From Novosphingobium terrae (GTDB lineage: Bacteria; Pseudomonadota; Alphaproteobacteria; Sphingomonadales; Sphingomonadaceae), in the NCBI RefSeq assembly GCF_017163935.1, contig NZ_JABVZR010000001.1, positions 806,001 to 870,000 on the forward strand: a stretch of 64,000 nt of DNA, read 5' to 3'. The notes under the pieces were generated by a model. It did no database searches, was not told the origin of the DNA, and saw only the letters and a program-made list of their open reading frames with translations. A program made the position numbers and the translations under genes. Positions 32,513 through 41,653 of this stretch are shown piece by piece (the first letter of the stretch is position 1; every line of letters starts with the position of its first letter).

Positions 32513-32848
32513 ATGAACAAGGCCTCGTTTTCCTGCCTGGCGATGACCCTTCTGCTGGGGGGCTCCGTGCTGACCGGCGTGCTCGCCGATGGCGAAACGG
32601 CTCATGCCGGTCCGCCCGACCCGCAGAGCGAGGCAAGGCTGGCCGCGCGTTCCGGCGCGGTGCGCCCCCTGCGCCAGATCGAGCGCGAGGTGCTGCCCGG
32701 CATGGCCGGCATGCAATATCTGGGGCCGGAGTATGATCCGGCGGCGATGGCCTATCGCCTTAAATTCATCCGTCAGGGCCGGGTGGTGTTCGTCGATGTC
32801 GATGCGCGCACCGGACAGATCATCCATGCCCCGCCGCATGGCCGTTGA
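32513..32848 (+). CDS. exported PepSY-like protein upstream of a two-component system
   Basis: 111 residues. The start MNKASFSCLAMTLLLGGSVL is a signal peptide with a probable cut after the Ala-rich stretch near residue 33. The mature part (QIEREVLPGMAGMQYLGPE, AMAYRLKFIRQGRVVFVDVD, TGQIIH) has the alpha-beta pattern of a PepSY domain. Such proteins often sit next to PhoPQ-like regulators. The gene ends 132 nt before the response regulator on the same strand and may share its control. Confidence 0.7.
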   Translation: MNKASFSCLAMTLLLGGSVLTGVLADGETAHAGPPDPQSEARLAARSGAVRPLRQIEREVLPGMAGMQYLGPEYDPAAMAYRLKFIRQGRVVFVDVDARTGQIIHAPPHGR

Positions 32849-32980
32849 CGGCCCCGGGCCCGGCCCGATCTCCATACGACCTTTGCGCCCGCGTGGCGGC
32901 CACTTGCTTGACGTTACGCGCGCTCACGCCCATTTCCATCAGTCCCGCTGCGGCGGGTCTCTTATCAAGGAACTTATTCC

Positions 32981-33655
32981 ATGCGCATTCTGATCGTCGA
33001 GGACGAACCGACGCTGGGCCCCCAGCTGAAGAACACGCTGGAGCAGAATGGCTATGCCGTCGACCTGTCGACCGATGGCGAGGATGGCCATTTCCTGGGC
33101 GCCACCGAGGATTACGATGCCGTGGTGCTCGACCTTGGCCTGCCCGAGATCGATGGCCTGACCGTGCTGGGCATGTGGCGCAAGGAAGGCCGCACCTTCC
33201 CGGTGCTGGTGCTGACGGCGCGCGATGGCTGGTCGGACAAGGTGGCGGGCCTCGATGGCGGCGCCGATGATTACCTTGCCAAGCCTTTCCAGACCGAAGA
33301 GCTGATCGCCCGCCTGCGCGCGCTGATCCGCCGTGCCTCGGGCAACTCCTCCAGCGAGCTGATCGCCGGGCCGGTGCGTCTCGACACGCGCTCGGGCCGC
33401 GTCACACTGGACGGCGAGCCGGTGAAGCTGACCGCTCAGGAATACAAGCTGCTGTCCTACCTGCTGCACCACAAGGGCAAGGTGGTCAGCCGCACCGAGC
33501 TGATCGAGCATATCTACGATCAGGATTTCGACCGCGATTCGAACACCATCGAGGTTTTCGTGACCCGCATCCGCAAGAAGCTGGGTTCGGACGTGATCAC
33601 CACCATCCGCGGTCTGGGCTACAGCCTGGACGAGCCCGTCGGTCAGCGCGGCTAA
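32981..33655 (+). CDS. OmpR/PhoP-family response regulator
   Basis: 224 residues. The receiver domain has the acidic pocket ED near 7-8, the phosphorylation site D51 in VVLDLGLPEIDG, T79 in VLVLTARDGW and K101 in LAKPF. The C-terminal winged helix (about 125-220) contains LTAQEYKLLSYLLHHKGKVVSR and FVTRIRKKLG. It is presumably phosphorylated by the kinase encoded 32 nt downstream. Confidence 0.95.
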   Translation: MRILIVEDEPTLGPQLKNTLEQNGYAVDLSTDGEDGHFLGATEDYDAVVLDLGLPEIDGLTVLGMWRKEGRTFPVLVLTARDGWSDKVAGLDGGADDYLAKPFQTEELIARLRALIRRASGNSSSELIAGPVRLDTRSGRVTLDGEPVKLTAQEYKLLSYLLHHKGKVVSRTELIEHIYDQDFDRDSNTIEVFVTRIRKKLGSDVITTIRGLGYSLDEPVGQRG

Positions 33656-33687
33656 GGGCTTAAGCGGCGTTGAGAATGGAGGCGGCG

Positions 33688-35133
33688 ATGACCGGGGAGG
33701 CGCACAGCAATCAGCGCCCCGCCGCGTCCGCCGCCGAGGGCGCGGCGACCTCACGCTGGGCGCTGTGGCGCCGGTCCCGCAACCGGGCGCATACCGGGTC
33801 GCTCGCCCAGCGCATGATGATGATTGCGGCGGTGTGGATTTCGATCCTGCTGCTGACCGGGGGCGTGGCGCTCGATTCCGCGCTGAAATCCTTCGTCACG
33901 CACAGCTTCGATGAGCAGCTCAGCTACACGCTGACCGCCATGGTCGGCAGCACGGAAATCGGCCCGGATGGTGAGATCTTCTTCAACCGTCCACTGGGCG
34001 ATCAGCGCTTTATGGAGCCCAATTCAGGCCTCTATTGGCAGATCACCGGCAAAGGGCATGAGGATTATCCCAGCCGATCCTTGTGGGATCGCAGTCTGAA
34101 GGTCACCTCCAACCATTTCGACAATGCCCCGCATATCTATGATTCCGATCAGTTCGAGGGCGAGCCGCTGCGCATCATGGAGCGCTCGATCATCCTGCCG
34201 GGCAGCGACACCGTCTGGCGCTTCACCGTGGCCCAGCGGCGCAGCGAACTCAACGGACAGATCCACCGCATCCGCACCATCCTGATCGAGAGCTTTGCCG
34301 TGCTGGGCCTTGGCCTGCTGCTGATGGCGGCGATGCAGAGCCTCTATGGCCTCTCGCCATTGCGCCGCGTGCGTCTGGCCCTGCAGAAGATGCGCTCGAC
34401 CGGCGCGAGCCGCATGGAAGAGGCGCTGCCGCTGGAAGTGCAGCCGCTGGTGGAAGAGCTGAACACGCTGCTGGCCCATAACGAACGCCAGGCCGAAGAG
34501 GCGCGCACCCATGCCGGCAATCTGGCCCATGCGTTGAAAACGCCGCTGGCGGTGGTGACCACGGCGGCCAGCGCTCAGGCCCCCGATCTGGCCGAGACCG
34601 TGCTGCGTGAGGCGGCGGCGATGCGCCGTCAGGTCGATCACCATCTGGCGCGTGCACGCGCTGTGGGCCGTCGCGGCGCGGGTCAGGCACGCGCGGGTGT
34701 CTGGGGCAGCGCCGAGGCCGTGGTGCGCGCGGTGACGCGTCTCTACGAACAGGCCCGCTTCGACCTCGACGGCAATCACGACGCCAGCGTCGCCATCGAG
34801 CGGCAGGATCTGGACGATCTGATGGGCAACCTTATCGAGAATGCCGCGAAATATGGCGGTGGCAGCGTGTTCGTCACGGTCGATGCCGTGCCGGGCGACG
34901 CGGAGTTCTGCGAGATCTGGGTGGAAGACGACGGCATGGGCATCCCCGAGGCCGAGCGCACCCGCATCTTCGATCGCGGCGCGCGGCTCGATACGGGCAA
35001 GCCGGGGACCGGGCTTGGTCTGGCCATCGTGCGCGATGTGGTGGAAATCTACGGCGGTACCGTCGAACTTGGCGAGAGCGAGGATATGGGCGGGCTGTTG
35101 GTGAAGATGAAATTGCCGCGGGCGAATGGGTAG
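33688..35133 (+). CDS. membrane sensor histidine kinase
   Basis: 481 residues from the ATG at 33688, which has GGAGG five bases upstream; a TTG at 33670 and an ATG at 33676 are in frame but lack a spaced site. A first membrane helix (MMMIAAVWISILLLTGGVAL, near residue 50) and a second (near 205) enclose a periplasmic sensor of about 135 residues. Then comes a HAMP-like linker, the phosphoacceptor H in NLAHALKTPLAVV, the N-box NLIENAAKYGG, EDDGMGIPEAE and GTGLGLAIVRDVVEIYGG. It forms a pair with the OmpR-type gene upstream; the PepSY-like protein may feed into it. Confidence 0.92.
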   Translation: MTGEAHSNQRPAASAAEGAATSRWALWRRSRNRAHTGSLAQRMMMIAAVWISILLLTGGVALDSALKSFVTHSFDEQLSYTLTAMVGSTEIGPDGEIFFNRPLGDQRFMEPNSGLYWQITGKGHEDYPSRSLWDRSLKVTSNHFDNAPHIYDSDQFEGEPLRIMERSIILPGSDTVWRFTVAQRRSELNGQIHRIRTILIESFAVLGLGLLLMAAMQSLYGLSPLRRVRLALQKMRSTGASRMEEALPLEVQPLVEELNTLLAHNERQAEEARTHAGNLAHALKTPLAVVTTAASAQAPDLAETVLREAAAMRRQVDHHLARARAVGRRGAGQARAGVWGSAEAVVRAVTRLYEQARFDLDGNHDASVAIERQDLDDLMGNLIENAAKYGGGSVFVTVDAVPGDAEFCEIWVEDDGMGIPEAERTRIFDRGARLDTGKPGTGLGLAIVRDVVEIYGGTVELGESEDMGGLLVKMKLPRANG

Positions 35134-35150
35134 GTTTTAGAAGAGAAGAT

Positions 35151-35388
35151 GCGAGGGGGTTACCCCCTCGCGCTCCCATAACGTCTCCCGGCGATAGGGC
35201 AGGGGCACCGAATTGTTGTGTTCCGTCTCTCCACCTGCGCCCCTTAATGGCGCCGCAGGCAATCAATCTCGGAAGGCTTCTACTGTGCATGGACTTGCCT
35301 GCCTGCGGCGCAGCGACGTTGCCCTATGGCCGAACCCGAAGCGCCAGTGCTGACAATTAATGGGAGCGCGAGGGTGTAACACCCTCGC
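35151..35388. repeat. dispersed palindromic element, complete copy (copy b)
   Basis: The left end has a GCGAGGGGG/CCCCCTCGC hairpin and GCTCCCATAACGTC, the right end has TTAATGGGAGC and a GCGAGGGTG/CACCCTCGC hairpin. Centre arms GGCGCCGCAGGC and GCCTGCGGCGC are inverted. It starts 18 nt behind the kinase gene and ends just before the convergent acyltransferase stop. Confidence 0.85.
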
Positions 35389-35393
35389 ATTCT

Positions 35394-36452
35394 CTACCTT
35401 CTTCTTAACACTCCAACTTGCTCATCCCGCCATGCGCCCATGGCCCTTGCGCAAAATCTGGCAGCCCGAGCCAGCCCGCCCCGCCCGATCAGATCGGCAA
35501 AGGCGATGGCCAAGGCCAGAGCAAGGGCCTGCATCATCCGTGTCTCGCCCAGATAGCTGATGGTGAGGAGGATCGCCGGATGTGTCGTGTAGAGAGGGAA
35601 GGAGAGGGCGCCGAGGCGCTCCAGCATGGGCGTGTTATGGGCGGGAACGCGTGCCGTGCAGTTGAGCCAGAACAGGGCGGGCAGCACCAGCAGTGTGAAG
35701 AGGATATCGCCCTGCTCCATGTTGAGCGGCATAAAGGGCAGGGCGCAAAGCGCGATCACCGGCAGGGCGAGGGCCAGCCGCTAGTCCACAAGGGGGCGCC
35801 GGGGGGCTTTGCGCCATTGCCGGGCCATCCAGACGCCGATGGTGTAGGCCCAGGCCATTCTGGCTCCGCCCAGCCACCAGTTGGTCACATTCGGGCCGGA
35901 ACAGGCACATCCGGCATGATGCGCGGCGGCCAGAGCGCCCAGGCCCGCAAGCGCGGCGACAAGCAGCAGGGCGCGGTCGGAGAGATGCCTCAGGCCGGCG
36001 GCATGGGCGACGTTGGCAACCAGCTCCCACACCAGCGACCATTGCGGCCCGTTGATGGGATAGGCGAGGCCTCCCGCAGTCAGCACCGGCACCAGCAGCA
36101 GGCCAAGGATCATCAGGGGAATGATGTGAAGGATGCCGTTCTGCCCGATAAAGGCCAGCGCGTGCAGGGCGATACCAAAGGCCAGCATGGGCCACAGCCT
36201 GCGCAGGCGTGCCCGCATAAAGCTTTGCAGCGACAGACCCTGTGCCAGACGCGGTTCTGCCGAGAGGGTGATGACAAAGCCGCTCAGCAGGAAGAACAGG
36301 TCAACGAAGAGGTAGAAGCGGTTGGCGATCAGCCGGTTGCCGAGAATATCGGGCACATGGAAGATCACGATGCCGATGGCGGCGATGCCTCTTAATGCGT
36401 CGAGGCCGGGCAGGCGGGTGGCTTGTGGTGTTTCCGTCTTTCCCTCGGGCAT
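35394..36452 (-). pseudogene. acyltransferase 3 family gene interrupted by an in-frame amber codon
   Basis: The frame from the ATG at 36452 (or 36464) reads a membrane acyltransferase of the OafA/YrhL type: LPGLDALRGIAAIGIVIFHV near the N-terminus with the conserved R and H, FYLFVDLFFLLSGFVI, and about ten membrane helices. At 35781-35783 a TAG stops it after about 223 codons, yet the same frame continues past it with LALALPVIALCALPFMPL and LGALSFPLYTTHPAIL down to 35394. One base change would restore a protein of about 352 residues. It is either a recent pseudogene, a sequencing error or suppressed. Its role would be O-acylation of a surface polysaccharide. Confidence 0.8.
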
Positions 36453-36594
36453 GCGCCGAACCATAGGCGGGCGGCGTTAATAAATTGCCGTTCAATCGCG
36501 GGGCCAGACTCGGCACATAAAGAGGGCGGCAAAGGTGCAAGACCCGCGCCGCCCGCTTTGATTTTCTGAACTTCCTTCAAAACCTCGGCAGGTG

Positions 36595-36897
36595 CTACCC
36601 GACCTGCTTGGCCTGTTCATGATGGCGGATCACCTCATCGATGATGAAGCGCAGGAACTTCTCGCCGAAATCCGGGTCGAGATGCGCGTCCTCGGCCAGC
36701 TTGCGCAGGCGCTCGATCTGGCGCTCCTCGCGGCCCGGGTCACTGGCGGGCAGTTCATGCTCGGCCTTATAGGCGCCCACGGCCTTGGTGATGCGAAATC
36801 GTTCGGCCAGCATGTGAATCAGCGCGGCATCGATGTTGTCGATGCTGTTGCGGAAACCGGCGAGCACCGGGTCGGACGTGGCGGAGAGATCGGACAT
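36595..36897 (-). CDS. chorismate mutase, AroQ class
   Basis: 100 residues, all helical. FRNSIDNIDAALIHMLAERFRITKAVGAYKAEHELPASDPGREERQIERLR follows the AroQ-fold pattern with catalytic Arg and Lys (R near 34, K near 38, and R-x-x-Q at 56-60). It rearranges chorismate to prephenate for Phe and Tyr synthesis. It stands alone, without a fused prephenate dehydratase. The upstream 180 nt toward the prenyl synthase hold no clear gene. Confidence 0.9.
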   Translation of the reverse strand: MSDLSATSDPVLAGFRNSIDNIDAALIHMLAERFRITKAVGAYKAEHELPASDPGREERQIERLRKLAEDAHLDPDFGEKFLRFIIDEVIRHHEQAKQVG

Positions 36898-37077
36898 GCT
36901 CTGCCCGCTAGCACGGCCTGCCTGTAAATTCCAAGATATGATGCAGCGATGCCCATATTGTTGCGCCGCTGTTGGAGGAGATCCGCTGCGCCATCCACGG
37001 TATTCGCCTCATTCGACCTTCGGCCAGCCCGATAGGACTTGCCATTGCGCCTTCAGGCGAGCAATGGCTCACCGGTG

Positions 37078-38106
37078 ATGACTGCCCAGATTATCCCCCT
37101 CCGTGGCCAGAAGGGCGATGCGCCCGCCAAGCCCTCGCTCGACCCCATCCTGGCGCTGACCGCGCCGGGCATGAACGCCGTGAACGCGGTGATTCTCGAC
37201 CGGATGCAGAGCGAGATCCCGCTGATCCCCGCGCTGGCCGGGCATCTGATCTCCGGCGGGGGCAAGCGCATGCGCCCCATGCTGACGATCGCCTGCGCCG
37301 AGCTGATCGGCTATCAGGGCAACCGCCACCACAAGCTGGCCGCCGCCGTGGAGTTCATCCACACCGCCACGCTGCTGCATGACGATGTGGTGGATGGTTC
37401 GGACCTGCGCCGCGGCAAGGAAACCGCCAACATCGTCTTCGGCAATCCCGCCACGGTGCTGGTGGGCGATTTCCTCTTCTCGCGCGCGTTCGAGCTGATG
37501 GTGGAAGACGGCAGCCTCAAGGTGCTGAAGATCCTCGCCGGCGCCAGCGCGATCATCGCCGAGGGCGAGGTCGACCAGCTGACCGCCCAGCGCCAGATCG
37601 AGACCAGCGAGGAGCGCTATCTCTCGATCATCGGCGCCAAGACCGCCGCGCTGTTCTGCGCCGCCTGCCGCATCGCCGCCGTCGTGGCCGAGCGCGGTGA
37701 GGCCGAGGAGCGTGCTCTGGACGATTACGGTCGTAATCTGGGCATCGCCTTCCAGCTGGCCGATGATGCCATCGACTACGATTCGGATGCTCACGAGATG
37801 GGCAAGGCCAAGGGCGACGATTTCCGCGACGGCAAGATGACCCTGCCCGTCATCCTCGCCTATGCGCGCGGCAATGATGAGGAGCGCCAGTTCTGGCGTG
37901 ACGCCATCGCGGGCTTCTGCACCAGCGATGAGGATCTGGCCCACGCCGTGAAGCTGATCGCGAAGTACGATACGGTTTCGGCGACGCGTGAGCGTGCGCG
38001 CCATTTCGCCCAGCGCGCGATTGACGCGATTGCCGGTTTCCCCGCCAGCGAGGCGCGCGCCGCGATGGGCGAGGCGGCTTTGTTCGCGGTTTCCCGCAGG
38101 TATTAA
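37078..38106 (+). CDS. ispB: long-chain polyprenyl diphosphate synthase
   Basis: 342 residues from the ATG at 37078 (MTAQIIPLRGQKGD); upstream in-frame starts add non-conserved residues. GGGKRMRPML near 63 binds diphosphate, the first Asp-rich motif is LLHDDVVDGSDLRRGK near 100, and the second is QLADDAIDYDSD near 230. The enzyme condenses isopentenyl diphosphates to a long prenyl chain, in this group usually the ubiquinone side chain; chain length is not readable here. The symbol assumes that role. Confidence 0.9.
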   Translation: MTAQIIPLRGQKGDAPAKPSLDPILALTAPGMNAVNAVILDRMQSEIPLIPALAGHLISGGGKRMRPMLTIACAELIGYQGNRHHKLAAAVEFIHTATLLHDDVVDGSDLRRGKETANIVFGNPATVLVGDFLFSRAFELMVEDGSLKVLKILAGASAIIAEGEVDQLTAQRQIETSEERYLSIIGAKTAALFCAACRIAAVVAERGEAEERALDDYGRNLGIAFQLADDAIDYDSDAHEMGKAKGDDFRDGKMTLPVILAYARGNDEERQFWRDAIAGFCTSDEDLAHAVKLIAKYDTVSATRERARHFAQRAIDAIAGFPASEARAAMGEAALFAVSRRY

Positions 38107-38117
38107 GGAAGTTAGGT

Positions 38118-38348
38118 GCGAGGGGGTTACCCCCTCGCGCTCCCATAACGTCTTCCGGCGATAGGGCAGTGGCGCCGAAATCGAGTGCCTGGCCTCTCCA
38201 CCTGCGCAGCCATACGGCGCCGCAGGCTTTCAAACCCCGATCCAGCGCTGAATCTCGTTCCGTGCCTGCGGCGCCGCGACGTTGCTCTTTGGCGGAACCC
38301 ATGGCGCAACGTGGACATTAAAGGGAGCGCGAGGGCGATGACCCTCGC
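38118..38348. repeat. dispersed palindromic element, complete copy (copy c)
   Basis: Same layout as the copy at 35151-35388: terminal hairpins GCGAGGGGG/CCCCCTCGC and GCGAGGGC/ACCCTCGC, GCTCCCATAACGTCTTCCGG on the left, inner inverted arms CGGCGCCGCAGGC and GCCTGCGGCGCCG. It fills the gap between ispB and hrpB. Confidence 0.85.
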
Positions 38349-38387
38349 ATCTTCCCTTCCTTCTTAAATTCCCCCAAAGCGCGCAGC

Positions 38388-40838
38388 GTGACCAACCTGC
38401 CCATCCACGCCGTCCTCCCGGACCTGCTCGCGGCTTTGCGCGCCCATCCTAACGCCGTTCTCATTGCGCCACCCGGCGCGGGCAAGACCACCAGCGTGGC
38501 GCCGGCCTTGCTCGATCAGCCGTGGTGCACGGGCAAGGTGATTTTGCTCAGCCCCCGCCGCGTCGCTGCGCGCGCCGCTGCCGAGCGCATGGCGGAAGTC
38601 ATGGGCGAAAAGGCGGGGCAGACCGTCGGCTATCTCACCCGCATGGACAGCAAGCAGAGCGCCGCCACGCGCATCCTGATCGTCACCGAGGCGATTTTCG
38701 TTTCCACGATCCTGTCCGACCCCGAACTCACCGGCATCTCCGCCGTGCTGTTCGACGAGGCGCATGAGCGGCACCTCGATTCCGATCTGGGGCTGGCGCT
38801 GGCTGTCGAGTGCCAGCAGGTGTTGCGCGAGGATCTGCGCATCGTGCCGATGTCCGCCACCATCGATGGCGAACGTTTCGCCAGCCTGCTGGGCGCCGAT
38901 GTTCCGGTGATCGAGAGCGAGGGCAAGGCCTATCCGCTCGAACACCGCTGGCTGGGCGCGATGCCCGACAAGCGCACCGATGAAGCCATGGCCTCCGCCA
39001 TCCTGACCGCATGGCGCGAGACGCAAGGCGACCTGCTGGCCTTCCTGCCCGGCGTGGGCGAGATCGAGCGCACCCGCGACCGCCTCACCGAACGCCTGCG
39101 CGATGTGCCGATCCTGCCGCTGCATGGCCAGTGCGAACCCGCCGCCCAGCGCGCTGCGATCCGCCGCGATCCCGAAGGCCGCCGCCGCATCGTGTTGGCG
39201 ACCAGCATCGCGGAAACCTCGCTGACCCTTGATGGCGTGAGCGTGGTGGTGGACAGCGGCCTCTCGCGCCGCCCGGAGTTCGACAAGGCGGCGGGTGTGA
39301 CGCGGCTGATCACCACGCGCGCTTCGCATGCTTCTGCGGCGCAGCGGGCGGGGCGTGCCGCGCGTCAGGGGCCGGGTGTGGCCTATCGCCTGTGGGAAGA
39401 GGCGGCGCATGCGGGGCGGGCAGCCTATGATCCGCCGGAAATCCTCACCAGCGATTTGGCTCCCTTGGCGCTGTCATTGGCGCAATGGGGGGCGGGCGAT
39501 GCCTCCGCCATGGCGTGGATCGATCCGCCGCCTGCCGCCGCCATGGGCGCGGCGCGGGCCAAGCTGACCTCGCTGAATGCTTTGGATGCCGAGGGCCGGA
39601 TCACCGATCACGGTCGCGCCATGGCCGCTTTGCCGATGGGGCCGGAGCAGGCGCATATGCTGCTCTACGCCGCCGTGCATGGGGCCAGTGAGGAGGCCGC
39701 TCAAGTGGCGCTCCTTCTGCAGGAACGCGCTCTGGGCGGGCGGGGCGAGGATCTGGCCGCTCGCGCTGACCGTTGGCGCCATGATCGGGGCGCCAAGGCC
39801 GATGCGGCGCGGCAGATGGCGCGCAATTGGGCCAAACGGGCACGTTCTCTGGTGAAACAGCAAACCGACGATGCCCCGCCGCCCGGCGTGCTGCTGGCCG
39901 AGGGCTTCCCCGACAATCTGGCCAAGCGCCGCGATGCCAAGGGCGAGGAATGGATCGCCGCCGGGGGCAGGGGGCTGATTCTCGATCCGCTTAGCCCCTT
40001 AGCCCGCGCGGAATATCTGGCTGTGGGCGAAGCGCAGGGGCAGGCCAAGGGTGCGCGTATTACCGGCGCCATCGCCCTGACCGAGACCGAGGTGTTGCAG
40101 CATTTGCGCCACCGTATCGAGCGCCGTCCGACTCTGCGCTGGGTGGCGGATGAACGCCGGGTCGAGGCTTTGCTGGAGCAGCGGCTGGGGGCGATCACTT
40201 TTGCGCGGGGCAGCGATCCGTCGCCTGATCCCAAGGCGATTGCGGCGTTTCTCTGCGCGCGCATTCGGGCCGATGGGCTGGATTCGCTGCCTTTGGGCAA
40301 GGCCAGCCAGTCGCTGCTGCGCCGTGCGCGCTATGCCGGGATTGAGGCTCTGTCCGATGAAAGCCTGCTGGCTGATCTGGAGGAATGGGCCGCGCCGCAT
40401 CTGGTTCGCCGTCTGGAGAATGTGAACACCGGGGCGCTGCATCAGGCCTTGCTGGATAGACTGGGCTGGGATGGCAAACAGGCGCTGGATAAACTGGCGC
40501 CTCAGGAGTTTCGCAGCCCCGCAGGCACCAGCCATGCCATCGATTATGATGATCCGGGTGGGCCCTCGATCGAGATTCGGGTGCAGGCGCTGTTCGGGCT
40601 GGATCGTCATCCGGGGTTCGGGCAGCCGAGCCAGCCCCTGTTGCTGAAGCTGACCTCTCCGGGAGGTAAGCCGATCCAGACCACGCGCGATCTGCCGGGT
40701 TTCTGGCGCGGATCGTGGCGCGATGTGGTGAAGGATATGAAGGGCCGCTATCCCAAACACCGCTGGCCGGAGGCGCCATGGGATGAAGATCCCAGCCTGA
40801 AAACGAAGAACGCCTTCGAGGCCCAGCGCAGGCCTTGA
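38388..40838 (+). CDS. hrpB: ATP-dependent RNA helicase HrpB
   Basis: 816 residues from a GTG at 38388. The DEAH-box helicase core has Walker A PPGAGKTTS near 25, LSPRRVAARAAAERM, DEAHERHLDSD near 125, SATIDGERF and the motif VI region SAAQRAGRAARQGPG near 310. The C-terminal HrpB-specific domain ends with ARTTR-like TTRDLPGFWRGSWRDVVKDMKGRYPKHRWPEAPW, typical of the family. HrpB's RNA substrate is not established. It is flanked by repeat elements on both sides. Confidence 0.93.
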   Translation: MTNLPIHAVLPDLLAALRAHPNAVLIAPPGAGKTTSVAPALLDQPWCTGKVILLSPRRVAARAAAERMAEVMGEKAGQTVGYLTRMDSKQSAATRILIVTEAIFVSTILSDPELTGISAVLFDEAHERHLDSDLGLALAVECQQVLREDLRIVPMSATIDGERFASLLGADVPVIESEGKAYPLEHRWLGAMPDKRTDEAMASAILTAWRETQGDLLAFLPGVGEIERTRDRLTERLRDVPILPLHGQCEPAAQRAAIRRDPEGRRRIVLATSIAETSLTLDGVSVVVDSGLSRRPEFDKAAGVTRLITTRASHASAAQRAGRAARQGPGVAYRLWEEAAHAGRAAYDPPEILTSDLAPLALSLAQWGAGDASAMAWIDPPPAAAMGAARAKLTSLNALDAEGRITDHGRAMAALPMGPEQAHMLLYAAVHGASEEAAQVALLLQERALGGRGEDLAARADRWRHDRGAKADAARQMARNWAKRARSLVKQQTDDAPPPGVLLAEGFPDNLAKRRDAKGEEWIAAGGRGLILDPLSPLARAEYLAVGEAQGQAKGARITGAIALTETEVLQHLRHRIERRPTLRWVADERRVEALLEQRLGAITFARGSDPSPDPKAIAAFLCARIRADGLDSLPLGKASQSLLRRARYAGIEALSDESLLADLEEWAAPHLVRRLENVNTGALHQALLDRLGWDGKQALDKLAPQEFRSPAGTSHAIDYDDPGGPSIEIRVQALFGLDRHPGFGQPSQPLLLKLTSPGGKPIQTTRDLPGFWRGSWRDVVKDMKGRYPKHRWPEAPWDEDPSLKTKNAFEAQRRP

Positions 40839-40842
40839 AAGG

Positions 40843-40917
40843 CTGCGACGTTCCCCGAGGTCGAACTCGTGGCGCGACGCTGACAACACAAGGGAGCGCG
40901 AGGGTGATGACCCTCGC
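40843..40917. repeat. dispersed palindromic element, right half only (copy d)
   Basis: GCGACGTT, then GGGAGC and a terminal GCGAGGGTG/ACCCTCGC hairpin at 40898-40917. It begins just behind the hrpB stop; the left half is absent. Confidence 0.65.
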
Positions 40918-40997
40918 ATTTCCTTTTTCGTCCTGCATCCCTTCTACGCCCTAACTCCATCTTGATTTTGGCGTGATTCGCGGTCAAGGAAACCCCC

Positions 40998-41276
40998 ATG
41001 ACCGCACGCATCTATCAGCGCCCCAAGAACGCCATGCAGTCGGGCAAGGCCCTGCTTGGCCAGTGGATCCTCGAATTCGCGCCTGCCGAGGCGCGCCGGC
41101 CTGACCCGCTGATGGGCTGGGCCGGGTCGAGCGATACGCAGGCTCAGGTGACGCTGAAGTTCGGCTCGCAGGAGGAGGCTCAGGCCTATGCCGATCTTTA
41201 TGGCATTGCCGCCGTGGTGCATGCCACGCCGCCGCGCCGCCTGAAGATTCAGGCCTACGCCGACAACTTCCGCTGA
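40998..41276 (+). CDS. complex I accessory subunit, NDUFS4-like (ETC complex I subunit conserved region)
   Basis: 92 residues. ARIYQRPKNAMQSGKALLGQWILEF and DPLMGWAGSSDTQAQVTLKF are the characteristic motifs of the NDUFS4/AQDQ family, and the protein has the short length usual in alphaproteobacteria. It is a supernumerary subunit of NADH:ubiquinone oxidoreductase at the peripheral arm, shared by alphaproteobacteria and mitochondria. It is a single-gene unit ending in repeats and a terminator. Confidence 0.9.
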   Translation: MTARIYQRPKNAMQSGKALLGQWILEFAPAEARRPDPLMGWAGSSDTQAQVTLKFGSQEEAQAYADLYGIAAVVHATPPRRLKIQAYADNFR

Positions 41277-41307
41277 TCCTTTCGCCATTACGGCAGTTCT
41301 TGCTGTC

Positions 41308-41352
41308 GCATCGTTTTCGCGAAAAACCGGTTCCCACTTTTTCGCACGATGC
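41308..41352. repeat. 45-nt dispersed palindromic repeat, copy 1
   Basis: It begins GCATCGTTTT and ends CGCACGATGC, with GAAAAACCGG in between, forming an imperfect hairpin. A copy with the same ends occurs at 48550-48594. Repeats with an AAACCGGTTCCCACTTTT-like core are widespread in alphaproteobacterial intergenic DNA. Confidence 0.75.
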
Positions 41353-41355
41353 TTC

Positions 41356-41392
41356 AAAAGGCCCGCGCTTCCAAACGGAGCGCGGGCCTTTT
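41356..41392 (+). terminator. Rho-independent terminator downstream of the NDUFS4-like gene
   Basis: GGCCCGCGCTTCC pairs with GGAGCGCGGGCC around AAAC, with A-run before and TTTT after, so it may serve both directions. Confidence 0.85.
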
Positions 41393-41453
41393 GCGTTGGT
41401 TTTGTCATAAAACCGCCTTGCGTAATCTGTCCGACCTCGCCATAGGGCGCTCC

Positions 41454-41541
41454 GGGAGTCGGTCGGACGTTTGCGCTCGCCAACCTGGTCAGGTCCGGAA
41501 GGAAGCAGCCACAACGGGTTGCGGCGGGTCGGCCGGCTCCT
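41454..41541 (+). ncRNA. ffs: signal recognition particle RNA, small 4.5S type
   Basis: It contains the universal SRP domain IV core GGTCAGGTCCGGAAGGAAGC (41487-41507 region) with the GGAA tetraloop flanked by the asymmetric loop. The ends GGAGTCGGTC and GGCCGGCTCC pair over 10 bp with two G-T pairs. The RNA binds Ffh and drives cotranslational membrane targeting. A terminator follows 14 nt downstream. Boundaries are good to a few bases. Confidence 0.93.
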
Positions 41542-41554
41542 ATTGAAGCAAAGA

Positions 41555-41580
41555 GGCTGGTGGAAACACCGGCCTTTTTT
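41555..41580 (+). terminator. terminator of SRP RNA
   Basis: GGCTGGTG pairs with CACCGGCC (one G-T pair) around GAAA, followed by six T residues. Confidence 0.9.
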
Positions 41581-41653
41581 GTTGCCGTAAACGTGGATGG
41601 CAGCGGGCTGGCCATTCGACAAACGAGCCCCCCGCGCCTAACATGAAGGCCAT

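Noticed and set aside
35151..35171. GCGAGGGGG hairpins read as simple Rho-independent terminators
   Set aside because: No T-run follows them and they recur with the same flanking blocks at many sites, so they are ends of a repeat family.
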